Assembly: GCA_021808995.1 (NCBI GenBank)
Contig: JAKBAP010000006.1
Location: 1 to 33,250 of the forward strand
Length of the DNA: 33,250 nucleotides
DNA from: Planctomycetota bacterium
GTDB taxonomy: Bacteria > Planctomycetota > Planctomycetia > Isosphaerales > Isosphaeraceae
Direction: 5' to 3'
In this document: positions 15,997 through 23,764 of the stretch, in pieces
Layout of the letters: every line of letters begins with the position of its first letter
Position numbering within the stretch: the stretch's first letter is position 1
Position numbers and translations under genes: made by a program
Notes under the pieces: generated by a model
The model's input: only the letters and a program-made list of their open reading frames with translations
Databases searched by the model: none
What the model was told of the DNA's origin: nothing

Positions 15997-18591
15997 ATGA
16001 ATTCGCTCCCCGCTTCGGTCCGCGATGACTGCGGACCCGACCGCGTGGACCAAGCCGTTCGGCTGCTCGATGATGAGCGGCGGCGCTACGGCACGGTCAA
16101 GATTGAGCGCGTGTGGGCCCGTTGCCGCAACATGTCGAGCAATGGGACGGAGTCCGCCGACTTGCTCGCCGACCTTGTGAAGGCCGATCTTCGTCGGCGA
16201 TTCGACCTGGGGGAGAGCCCCCAGGTCGCTGATTATCTGGTCCGCGTTCCCGATCTGAGGAAGGCGGATGACCGCATGGTCTCCCTGATTTACGAGGAAT
16301 ACTGCCTCCGGGAGGAACAGGGAACCCCGCCTGATCTCGCGGCGTTTTGCGACCGCTATGCCGACTGGAAGGATTCGCTCTTCTCCCAGCTCCAATGCCA
16401 CAAACTGTTTAGTCCGGCGACGGAAACGATCGCTAAACCACCCCAATTCCCCAGGCCGGGCGAGGATTTCGAGGAATTTCACCTGGTTTCGCTGCTAGGC
16501 GAGGGGGGGGCGTCTCGGGTCTTCGTGGCTCGGGATCAGTCGCTTGGAGGCAAACCGGTCGTCCTCAAGGTCGCCATCGATCGGGGAGAAGAGCCCAAGC
16601 TCCAAGGGCGGCTGAACCATCCTCATATCGTCCCGGTGAACTCGGTCGCGTTCGCGCCCGAACGCGGGCTGGTCGGCCTGTCGATGCCGCTCCAGCCGGG
16701 ACTGCCGCTCGATCTGATCATCACCCGGATCGATCCCTCCTCGCGCCCCACGCACGCTCGCGCGATCTGGCAGGTGCTCGTCGACGGGGCGGCCCAGGGT
16801 CTGATTCCCGATGGCAGCGGCGAGTTTCGGGCGCTGCTCCGTTCCGAAATCTCCCGAGTCGGCCCCCGGGGCGATCACTGGAGCGGCTTTCCCATAAGGG
16901 AAGGATACGCCCAGGGCGTGGCCTGGATCGTCATGACCCTCGCCAGAGCCCTTCATTACGCCCACTCGATGGACACGTTTCATCGCGACGTCAAGCCCGG
17001 AAACATCCTCTTGACCCTGGCACAGGGCCCCCAACTCCTCGATTTCAATCTGGCCGAGTCTCCTCACTCGGCCGAACGCGCGCACGAAGCGGTCCGTGGC
17101 GGAACCCTACCGTACATGGCTCCCGAACAGGTTCAGGCATTCTTGAATCCTGATCGCTGGGGCTCCGTGAGCGCGGCCGCGGACGTCTATTCCCTTGGAC
17201 TCGTGCTTCGCGAGTTCCTCACTGGCGAGGCCCCCGTGGCCCCACCTGGGAACCTCGATCCCCCGGTCGCGATGGCCGAGATCCTGGTTCGCCGCCGCGC
17301 CCTCGACGTCTCGGTTCGCCGCTTGAACCCGACGATTCCACACGCCTTGGAGGCCATTGTCGCAAGGGCGCTGGCCTTTGACCCGGCGAACCGATATCCC
17401 GACGCCGAGTCCTTGGCCGTCGATCTCGAGTCGTTTCTCAAGCGAAAGCCGTTGGTCCTGGCGTCCAACGCCTCGCGGCGGGAAAAACTGGTCAACTGGA
17501 CCGTGAGACATCGTTGGCCGGTCGTCGCCGCCGTCGCCCTCGTCATGATGCTGGGTATCGCGCTCTACCGTCCCATCGTTGAGCGGCTCAACCCGAGACT
17601 CGAAACACTCGAGGCATTTCAGACCGCGGTCGACGGCGTCGAGCGTGGCGAGAATGCCTCGGCACTCGTCTCGCTGCTGAAACTCGAGGAAGTCTACCCC
17701 CGCTCCTGTCTCGTCAAGTTTTACCTGACCATCGTCCTGGACTCGGAGGAACGACCGTTCGAGGCCGAGTCCCGGTTCCGCGCGGCCCTCGGACTCTCCG
17801 ACGTCGAGACCGCGCTCCTTCCCTGGGTCAGTCGTCATCCCGATCTCGCGCTCCGGCTCGAGAAATTCACCGCCGACCGCTACGATCTCGCCTATCTGGA
17901 CGACGAGGACGAGACGACCGCGAAGGCCCGGATCCCCTTTTCACGCATGGCTGACCAGGCGCTCAAGGTCGCGGAATCCATCAACCCCGGTTCACACAAG
18001 ATCCAACGCCGCCTCGCCCGCGTCGAGACCCTCCTTCAAGAGTACCCGACCGCGCTGGCTCGGTTGACCCGATCGATCGAGGAAATCGAGTCGGACGCCT
18101 CGGGTGGAAACGAGCTTGTCGACCTCTATTATCTGCGGCTCATGCGCGCATGGTCCACGAGCGCCTACGTCGACGACGCCCAGGATAAACGGCTCATGGA
18201 CCCTGAATCCGCGGTCCGGATGCTCACGACGGCGCAGGCCGATCTCGATTTTTGCTCGCGGTTCATGGACAACTGGGCCTTCGACAACAAACCGCTCAAG
18301 GAATACTACCTCATGCGGACCTCGCTCCGCGTCGCGTTTTCTCAGAGCGAGGTCGAGCTCTCAAGGCATCACCTCGCGGAGGCCGAACAACGACTCAACC
18401 ACGCCCGATCGATTCTGAATCGTTTCACCGAGCGGGCACGCGTTCTCGATCTCCCCCGGTCCGGGACCGTCAAAATGTCGAGACGTCTTGATGATGACCT
18501 CAATCGGGTTCGCGCCCTCGGCCTGGCGCGATTCCCCACCCCCGCCAAGAGCCCGGACCCCGAGCCCAACCGACTTAGCCGATCCGGCTAG
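15997..18591 (+). CDS. Membrane-linked Ser/Thr protein kinase, 864 aa
   Basis: An N-terminal segment of about 160 residues without a known fold precedes a Hanks-type kinase domain (about 160-485). Visible motifs are the glycine loop LLGEGGASRV, lysine K191 in VVLKV, HRDVKPGN (D331), DFN (349-351) in place of DFG, and MAPEQ (375-377). About 70 residues are inserted before the catalytic loop. One transmembrane helix lies near 507-525 (WPVVAAVALVMMLGIALY). The 340-residue C-terminal part is helical with TPR-like stretches and would lie on the other side of the membrane as a sensor or binding domain. CAGGAGA before ATG 15997 gives good translation, and the gene follows the ECF sigma factor by two bases. 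It probably controls that sigma factor. Confidence 0.92.
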   Translation: MNSLPASVRDDCGPDRVDQAVRLLDDERRRYGTVKIERVWARCRNMSSNGTESADLLADLVKADLRRRFDLGESPQVADYLVRVPDLRKADDRMVSLIYEEYCLREEQGTPPDLAAFCDRYADWKDSLFSQLQCHKLFSPATETIAKPPQFPRPGEDFEEFHLVSLLGEGGASRVFVARDQSLGGKPVVLKVAIDRGEEPKLQGRLNHPHIVPVNSVAFAPERGLVGLSMPLQPGLPLDLIITRIDPSSRPTHARAIWQVLVDGAAQGLIPDGSGEFRALLRSEISRVGPRGDHWSGFPIREGYAQGVAWIVMTLARALHYAHSMDTFHRDVKPGNILLTLAQGPQLLDFNLAESPHSAERAHEAVRGGTLPYMAPEQVQAFLNPDRWGSVSAAADVYSLGLVLREFLTGEAPVAPPGNLDPPVAMAEILVRRRALDVSVRRLNPTIPHALEAIVARALAFDPANRYPDAESLAVDLESFLKRKPLVLASNASRREKLVNWTVRHRWPVVAAVALVMMLGIALYRPIVERLNPRLETLEAFQTAVDGVERGENASALVSLLKLEEVYPRSCLVKFYLTIVLDSEERPFEAESRFRAALGLSDVETALLPWVSRHPDLALRLEKFTADRYDLAYLDDEDETTAKARIPFSRMADQALKVAESINPGSHKIQRRLARVETLLQEYPTALARLTRSIEEIESDASGGNELVDLYYLRLMRAWSTSAYVDDAQDKRLMDPESAVRMLTTAQADLDFCSRFMDNWAFDNKPLKEYYLMRTSLRVAFSQSEVELSRHHLAEAEQRLNHARSILNRFTERARVLDLPRSGTVKMSRRLDDDLNRVRALGLARFPTPAKSPDPEPNRLSRSG

Positions 18592-18677
18592 ACCAGCCTC
18601 GGCCGCGGACCACGGTGTGACGACCGGTCCCCGTTCCGAGGAATCGCGGCCCGAATCATTGGCCTGTCATGTTCTAG

Positions 18678-18710
18678 ACTTCCTGAAACAGGCACCTCTT
18701 TTCAGAAAGT
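18678..18710 (+). repeat. Inverted repeat in the leader of the 104-aa gene
   Basis: ACTTCCTGAAA (18678-18688) and TTTCAGAAAGT (18700-18710) form an 11-bp stem with one mismatch and an 11-base loop, ending seven bases before ATG 18718. It occupies the place of the ribosome site; no Shine-Dalgarno is seen. It is a candidate operator or RNA element that controls translation. Confidence 0.5.
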
Positions 18711-18717
18711 CCCAGCC

Positions 18718-19032
18718 ATGTCCGACATCATTTCCGATATTTGGGCCGGCATGAAGGACGCCGGCATGCCCGAAGTCATGCTCTATCTGGCCGACGGCAC
18801 CGCCAGCCGCTGTCACTGGGACGAAACGGCCTTGATCGGTTCGACCCGAGTCGCCTTGCTCGCCGACCAGGAACGACGAATCGTCCGGATCATGCCGGTC
18901 CATGACTGCAAGGGAATTGGCATCGCCAGTCCGAAGGGGACCGACCCCGCCGGTTATCGCGCGGTCGTCCAGGAAAAGCTTAACGAATGCTTCGCAGCCA
19001 CGATCCCAACCGATTCCGAACCCTCAGCCTGA
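18718..19032 (+). CDS. Hypothetical protein, 104 aa
   Basis: A small soluble protein that I do not recognise. The start (MSDIISDIWAGMKDAGMPEV) is helical; the middle (VMLYLADGTASRCHWDETALIG, VALLADQERRIVRIMPVHDCKGIGI) is beta-rich. There is no signal peptide or known motif. Third-position GC is high, as expected for a real gene here. It follows the kinase by about 125 bases and its stop overlaps the convergent recombinase gene by 9 bp. The leader inverted repeat suggests post-transcriptional or operator control. Confidence 0.65.
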   Translation: MSDIISDIWAGMKDAGMPEVMLYLADGTASRCHWDETALIGSTRVALLADQERRIVRIMPVHDCKGIGIASPKGTDPAGYRAVVQEKLNECFAATIPTDSEPSA

Positions 19033-19977
19033 GGTGTCTTGTCCGCGAGTGCTCGTGCCGCCCCGTGGATGGAAGCGCGCGTGGACATCACGAAGTCGGC
19101 TCAGCTCAACCCGGGTATAGATCTGGGTGGTCGCGATCGAGGAGTGCCCCAGCAGCTCTTGAACCACGCGCAGATCCGCCCCCCCGGCCAGCAAGTGGGT
19201 GGCGAAGCTATGCCTCAAGGTGTGCGGGCTTACGTCCGCCGCCAGCCCCGCCGCCTGCGCGTGCCGCTTAACAACCCCCCAAAGCGCTACACGCGACAGC
19301 GCTCGCCCGGATTTCGAGACAAATACCGTCTCGGTGCCCGGCCTTCGCGCGACCAGAATCGGCCGATCCTGCTCCAGATAACTCGACAACGCGGCAATCG
19401 CGCGCGAGCCCAGAGGCACGCGCCGTTCCTTGTCTCCCTTGCCCACGCAACGCGCCATCCGAGCAGTCAAATCAAGGTCAACCGAACGCAGGCCGGCAAC
19501 CTCCGAGGCTCGACAGCCCGTGGCGTAGAGCGTCTCAAGAATCGCGCGGTCTCGACGACCCAGCCGGGTCTGGTCACTCGGCGCATTCAGCAGCCGCTCG
19601 ACGGCGGCCGGTCCCAGCACCGAGGGGAGCCGGTCCCAGACCGCCGGCGTGACGAGGAACTTCGCGAGATTCTCAGAGACCAGTCCCTCGACGACAAGGA
19701 AGCGAAAATAGGTCGAGAGGCACGCGATATTCCGCCCGACCGAGTTGGGCGCGAGTCCACTTCCCGAGAGCCACTCGACGTAACGGATCAGCGCCCTGAG
19801 ATCGATCGACTCGACGGTGGCGGGGCCGTTCGTTTCGCGCCAGCGGTGAAACCGCGTCACGTCCGAGCGATAGGCGGCCAAGGTGTGTGGCGACGCCCCA
19901 CACTCAGCCATGAGATAGTGGAGGAAGGGGCCGATCGGGTCCCTTAAGGGATTCGAGCGAGCCGGCGGAGTTTTCAT
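19024..19977 (-). CDS. xerD: Tyrosine recombinase of the XerC/XerD type
   Basis: The 317-aa length is normal for chromosome-dimer resolvases. The N-terminal SAM-like core-binding domain (about 15-105) contains SPHTLAAYRSDV, and the catalytic domain follows. Catalytic residues are visible: R156 (TGCRASEV), a Lys in GKGDKERRVPLG (180-183), H252 and R255 in HTLRHSFATHLL, H278 in LLGHSS, and the nucleophile Y287 in TQIYTRV. No integrase partner genes, attachment sites or phage genes are near, which supports a housekeeping role in resolving chromosome dimers at dif rather than mobile-element integration. XerC versus XerD cannot be decided here. Confidence 0.92.
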   Translation of the reverse strand: MKTPPARSNPLRDPIGPFLHYLMAECGASPHTLAAYRSDVTRFHRWRETNGPATVESIDLRALIRYVEWLSGSGLAPNSVGRNIACLSTYFRFLVVEGLVSENLAKFLVTPAVWDRLPSVLGPAAVERLLNAPSDQTRLGRRDRAILETLYATGCRASEVAGLRSVDLDLTARMARCVGKGDKERRVPLGSRAIAALSSYLEQDRPILVARRPGTETVFVSKSGRALSRVALWGVVKRHAQAAGLAADVSPHTLRHSFATHLLAGGADLRVVQELLGHSSIATTQIYTRVELSRLRDVHARFHPRGGTSTRGQDTSG

Positions 19978-20034
19978 CGGATTTGGTCGAACCTCGAGAG
20001 TCCCGGTGTGTACGGGAATCTCATCGACCAGAGA

Positions 20035-20060
20035 CCTGGGCGGGCTTCAACTCGCCCAGG
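20035..20060 (-). terminator. Possible terminator hairpin of the sigma-factor operon
   Basis: CCTGGGCG (20035-20042) and CGCCCAGG (20053-20060) form an 8-bp perfect stem with a 10-base loop, just past the end of the sigma-70 gene on the minus strand. No T-run follows on that strand, so it is only weakly supported. Confidence 0.3.
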
Positions 20061-20096
20061 AAGTCGGCATCGCCGGTGGGGGCCGGCTCGATCGAC

Positions 20097-21065
20097 CTAG
20101 CCAGTCCAGGAGGGTTCCATGGCGCGCTTTTCCGCGGAACCACGCAGTTTCTTGAGAGCGCGTTCCTCGATTTGTCGGACACGCTCCTTGGAGACCTCGA
20201 GAATCTTGCCAACCTGGGTGAGCGAGAGCCGTTCCCGACCGCCAAGACCAAATCGAAGCGACAGGACTTGCTGTTCGCGGGGCCGAAGCACACCCATCAG
20301 GCGCTCGATCGTCTCATCGGTGTCGACTTCACGAGTTCGATCACCCTCGGGGTCGCTCATCGTCTGCATGACGGTGAAGTTCGAATCTCGGCCGACGGAG
20401 GCGTCCAGCGAAATGGTCGGGCGGGTGGCGGCCTGAATTCGATCGATGATGACGGATCGTGAGTCCTCGCCCTCCCGTTCCCCTTGTCCGGGGGCGACTT
20501 CGGCCGTGTCCAACATCCCTTGGTTTTGCGCCAATTGCCGCAAATGGCGAGGGGTGAGGCGAACCGGATAGGCCCCCGAGGCCACCGCCCGCTGCATCGC
20601 CTGGCGAATCCACCAGGTGGCGTATGTTGCCAGCTTGGTCTCGTGAGTCAGGTCGAAGCGATCGATGGCCTCCAGGAGGCCGCAGAAACCCTCCTGCATC
20701 AGGTCGGAATTGGGGATGCCACGATCGCGGAATCGCTTGGCGACATGGGCCACCAGCTTGAGATTGGCCAAGGCGAGCTTGCCGCGAATCTCGGAATACC
20801 GCCGGTAGATCGCGCCCAGCCGAGCCTGGCCAGGACCATCGTTCACATAGGTGGCGGCGATCAATTCGGCCATCGCCCGAGGATCGGCGGAGTTGGGAGC
20901 GGGCTCGATCCCCTTCAAATCGGCGAGGGCCTTGGCGAGCTTGCCCTTGCATTCACCGAGCTCACGCAGCAAGACGCGTTCTTGCGAAGTGCCCAGGACC
21001 TCGATGTCGACTTGCTCCAAATTGGCGTATCGGGCTGCTTCAAACGCGGGCCGCCGGGATGTCAT
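20097..21065 (-). CDS. Sigma-70 family RNA polymerase sigma factor (RpoD/SigA-like)
   Basis: The 322-aa protein has regions 2, 3 and 4 of group-1/2 sigma-70 factors. Region 2 reads LANLKLVAHVAKRFRDRG, DLMQEGFCGLLEAIDRFD and YATWWIRQAM; region 4.2 reads SLTQVGKILEVSKERVRQIEERAL. It lacks the large N-terminal region 1.1 of housekeeping SigA, so an alternative, non-essential sigma factor is likely. ATG 21065 is preferred over the longer frame because GAAAGGA lies six bases upstream and the extra N-terminus would overlap the preceding gene in another frame. It follows the CarH-like regulator by about 40 bases on the same strand and is probably controlled by it. Confidence 0.9.
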   Translation of the reverse strand: MTSRRPAFEAARYANLEQVDIEVLGTSQERVLLRELGECKGKLAKALADLKGIEPAPNSADPRAMAELIAATYVNDGPGQARLGAIYRRYSEIRGKLALANLKLVAHVAKRFRDRGIPNSDLMQEGFCGLLEAIDRFDLTHETKLATYATWWIRQAMQRAVASGAYPVRLTPRHLRQLAQNQGMLDTAEVAPGQGEREGEDSRSVIIDRIQAATRPTISLDASVGRDSNFTVMQTMSDPEGDRTREVDTDETIERLMGVLRPREQQVLSLRFGLGGRERLSLTQVGKILEVSKERVRQIEERALKKLRGSAEKRAMEPSWTG

Positions 21066-21103
21066 GATCGATCCTTTCACCAGGGGCGTTTCAGCGAGAC
21101 GTA

Positions 21104-22033
21104 TCAGGAACGAGAACGGCTGGTCGACCCTTTCCGGGAATCGGCCATGGAGCCCGCCGAATCGCCCAGGAGCGTTCGCGCGAACTCGGCGAGATGAGCC
21201 AGGCACTCTCCGTGACTGGCGTAAACCAATCGCGAGCGGAGCTCAGGCAAGAGCGCCCGCCCCCCCACGATCAAACCAGCGCCTGTCGTCGCCACGGCCT
21301 CCTGGACCGCCGCGAACTCGGTGACAAACCGATCACAATCGTCAATCACGTTGGCCGAGAGGAAAATCAAACGGGGGCGATGCGATAAGACCGCGTTCGC
21401 CAGCGAACGAAGCGGTAAATTCACCCCCAGATGACGTGTCCGCCAGCCGGCTTCACGCAGGACCAACTCGCACAAGAGCCCAGGCAGGGTGTAGGGGTCT
21501 CCCGCCGGAGTCGCCCCCAGGGCGAGCGGCCGATCCAGATCGCCAGGGACGTCGTGGCGGCCGAGCAAATCCGTGATCGCGGCCCCAACCGCCAAGGTCG
21601 CCTCGTGCTCCTGATAAACATCGATCGCCCCAACCTGCCAGGCATGGCCAAGTCGAGCCATCACGGGCCGGATCAGCTTGTCACCCAGATCGACGGCGGC
21701 AAGACCCGAATCGTAAAGCGAGCGAATCAATCTCCGTGCTTGATCCACCCGCCCCTCGCGAAGATGACCCTCAAGCAAATCGACCGTCCGCTCGCCAACC
21801 CCCCCAACGGGATGAAGGTCCGCCTCGACGAACGCCTCAAGAGCCGCCAGCCCCAGGCCCTGTTCCCTCGCCATCCGACGCGCTTCCGACAAGGGGATCA
21901 GCCGGTGCCGACCCTGCGTCCGACCCGCTTGGATCGCACCCGAGTCAACCCAACGCTTGATCGTGCTTACACTCACGCCTAAAGCCTCGGCGGCTCGCTG
22001 CGTTCGGAGATACGACTCGGCGATTGACATCAT
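21104..22033 (-). CDS. MerR/CarH-like regulator with degenerate B12-binding domain
   Basis: The 309-aa protein starts with a winged HTH of the MerR/excisionase type (about 8-55; LRTQRAAEALGVSVSTIKRWVDSG). A helix bundle (about 85-155) carries W132-x9-E142-H143, the motif of cobalamin photoreceptors CarH/LitR. A Rossmann-like B12-binding domain (about 168-295) follows. The usual D-x-H-x-x-G loop is GDPYTLPG here, so the His that binds cobalt is Tyr (Y181); SxL is SAN, while the late GG (LIVGGRAL) is present. It may therefore sense something else or act as a B12-independent regulator. AAGGG lies before the paired ATGs. It heads an operon with the sigma-70 gene; LitR regulators in other bacteria are also linked to sigma genes. 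Confidence 0.88.
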   Translation of the reverse strand: MMSIAESYLRTQRAAEALGVSVSTIKRWVDSGAIQAGRTQGRHRLIPLSEARRMAREQGLGLAALEAFVEADLHPVGGVGERTVDLLEGHLREGRVDQARRLIRSLYDSGLAAVDLGDKLIRPVMARLGHAWQVGAIDVYQEHEATLAVGAAITDLLGRHDVPGDLDRPLALGATPAGDPYTLPGLLCELVLREAGWRTRHLGVNLPLRSLANAVLSHRPRLIFLSANVIDDCDRFVTEFAAVQEAVATTGAGLIVGGRALLPELRSRLVYASHGECLAHLAEFARTLLGDSAGSMADSRKGSTSRSRS

Positions 22034-22407
22034 GTGAGCCCTTGGACGGTTTGGACGATTTCATAGTAGACGAATCGGCCGGATAAGAAAAGGGGCATCT
22101 CGGGATTTCCCCACTGAACCCTGCGAATCATCGCCGAACGGCACGGATTCAGGCCATGGCACTGAACACTCTGGGAGTGTGGCGAATGAACGATTTGACC
22201 GATTCTGGGAAGTCCACGCGGGCCGGCGGACGGTGCCCGCGGCGGCGGAAAGGGCCCAAGATCCCGCCGCGAGGCCGAAGACTCCGGGGCCACGGGGCTC
22301 GACTGGTCTTGCGGAGCGCGGGCCGGTCGGGTGGCATGGAGCCTGAAATCTCAAGTCGTGGCCGAACATGGCCAGGACCCTGGAGCTCCATCAAGCAGAA
22401 AGCGACG
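22034..22407. other. Divergent intergenic region between the CarH-like gene and pyrE
   Basis: About 370 bases. It holds a minus-strand -10-like TACTAT (plus-strand ATAGTA at 22063-22068), a tandem TTGGACG repeat at 22042-22057, and, toward pyrE, two hairpins: ACACTC/GAGTGT (22166-22180) and CGCGGCGG/CCGCCGCG (22238-22271). No further gene is convincing; the open frames are Arg-rich shadows. Confidence 0.5.
22042..22057. repeat. Tandem heptamer TTGGACG, candidate regulator site
   Basis: Two identical TTGGACG copies lie at 22042-22048 and 22051-22057, nine bases apart. They sit between the minus-strand TACTAT element and the CarH-like start codon, where a regulator could block its own transcription. 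Confidence 0.4.
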
Positions 22408-22998
22408 ATGCCCATGAGCGTTCTGGAATCGGGCGAGGATCGAGAACGGTTGATCGCGATTTTGAAGCGCGACGCCCTCAAGGTGGGGCAATTCACCCTG
22501 GCCAGCGGACGGACTTCGCATTATTACATTGATGGCAGGCGGGTGACGCTGGGGGCGGAGGGGGCGCTTTTGATCGCGGAGGGGGTTCTGGACGTCCTCG
22601 CCGAGCATCCCGACGTCCAGGCGATCGGCGGGCTCACGATGGGAGCCGATCCCATCGTGGGGGCCGCGCTGGCACGCGCTCCCCTGCGTCGGCGTGGTGA
22701 TCTGCGCGGGTTTCTGGTACGCAAGGAGGCCAAGGGCCACGGGACTGGCAAGCTGATCGAAGGCCCTCTCGAGCCTGGCTCGGTGGTCGCGATCGTGGAC
22801 GATGTCGCCACGACGGGGGGCTCCTCCTTGCAAGCGGTCGCCGCGGTCCGAGCGATGGGTTCGACCGTCAAGCTCGTCATCGTGGTGCTCGATCGGCTCG
22901 AGGGGGCGGCGGTGGCGTTCGCCAAGGAAGGGCTCGCCTTTCGCTCGCTGCTCACGATTCGCGATCTGGGGGTCGAGCCACTCGCGAGCGAGGGCTAA
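22408..22998 (+). CDS. pyrE: Orotate phosphoribosyltransferase
   Basis: This enzyme transfers the phosphoribosyl group from PRPP to orotate in pyrimidine synthesis. The 196-aa protein has the family features: FTLASGRTSHYYIDGR near residue 30, GLTMGADP, the catalytic flexible loop LVRKEAKGHGTGKLIEG, and the PRPP motif VAIVDDVATTGGSS. ATG 22408 (or 22414, two codons on) is chosen because the conserved helix begins directly after; the longer frame from 22156 adds an Arg-rich, non-conserved sequence. The ribosome site is weak. The gene is followed after 20 bases by the 221-aa nuclease-like protein with a good ribosome site, so the two are probably co-transcribed. Confidence 0.93.
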   Translation: MPMSVLESGEDRERLIAILKRDALKVGQFTLASGRTSHYYIDGRRVTLGAEGALLIAEGVLDVLAEHPDVQAIGGLTMGADPIVGAALARAPLRRRGDLRGFLVRKEAKGHGTGKLIEGPLEPGSVVAIVDDVATTGGSSLQAVAAVRAMGSTVKLVIVVLDRLEGAAVAFAKEGLAFRSLLTIRDLGVEPLASEG

Positions 22999-23018
22999 AT
23001 TCAAGGAGAGCGGGCGGA

Positions 23019-23684
23019 ATGGAGTCGAGTCTGCATCGGTCACTGAAGGAGCGGTTCGCCGCGGAGGGGAATCAGGAGGTTCCCCTGGAGGGCTTTCGTA
23101 TCGACGCCGTCGACCCCGAGGGATGCCTGGTCGAGGTCCAATCAGGCTCGCTCGGCCCCCTGCGTGAAAAGCTCAGGCGGCTCTTGCCGGTCTATCGCAT
23201 GCGACTGATCAAGCCCGTGCCGCTCGAGCGTAGGCTCGTGCGCAGGGCCCGCCGCGACGGCCCCGATCTTTCCTCGCGAAGGAGCCCCAAACGGGGCGTC
23301 CTGGTGGACGTCTTTGACGACCTCGTCGGTCTCGTTCCCCTGTTTCCCGACGTCAATCTCCGAATCGACGTCCTGGCGGTTTCCATTGAGGAGATCCGGG
23401 TCCCGCGCCGGCGGTCGCCGTATTTCAAGGTCGTCGACCGCCGGCTGATCGCGATCGAGCAAACCCGCTCGCTCCAGCGGGCGTTCGATCTCTGGTCGCT
23501 CCTGCCCGCCGACTGCCAGGGTCAAGCGCCTTTCACCACCCACGACCTCGCGCGGCAATTAAACCGGCCTCTCGCGATGGCCCAGCGCGTCGCCTATTGC
23601 CTGAAAGGCTCTGGAGCGGCCCGGGTGGTCGCTAAAAAAGGCAACCTGCTCGTGTATGTTCGCGGTGATGGATTGGAAACATGA
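23019..23684 (+). CDS. Nuclease-like hypothetical protein, 221 aa
   Basis: AAGGAG lies ten bases before the ATG, 20 bases after pyrE. The N-terminal half looks like a PD-(D/E)XK nuclease fold: a leading helix ESSLHRSLKERF with Glu, then FRIDAV (D29), LVEVQSGS (E39-x-Q41) and a helix REKLRRLLPVYR. This matches the classical motif order. The C-terminal 60 residues (FTTHDLARQLNRPLAMAQRVAYCLKGSG) look like a winged helix, giving a nuclease plus DNA-binding arrangement. I recall a similar planctomycete family listed as DUF8091, but could not verify it. The fold assignment is inference and the biochemical role is unknown. Confidence 0.7.
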   Translation: MESSLHRSLKERFAAEGNQEVPLEGFRIDAVDPEGCLVEVQSGSLGPLREKLRRLLPVYRMRLIKPVPLERRLVRRARRDGPDLSSRRSPKRGVLVDVFDDLVGLVPLFPDVNLRIDVLAVSIEEIRVPRRRSPYFKVVDRRLIAIEQTRSLQRAFDLWSLLPADCQGQAPFTTHDLARQLNRPLAMAQRVAYCLKGSGAARVVAKKGNLLVYVRGDGLET

Positions 23685-23764
23685 ACTCGCGCCTGATAAG
23701 ATCGGCGTGCGTGGGAGTGTTTTTCATCGACCCAAGGCGCGGAGCATCCGCGGGAGCGACGAGG

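Noticed and set aside
21066-21206. N-terminal extension of the sigma-70 gene
   Set aside because: It overlaps the preceding regulator in another frame, has no conserved residues, and ATG 21065 has a strong ribosome site.
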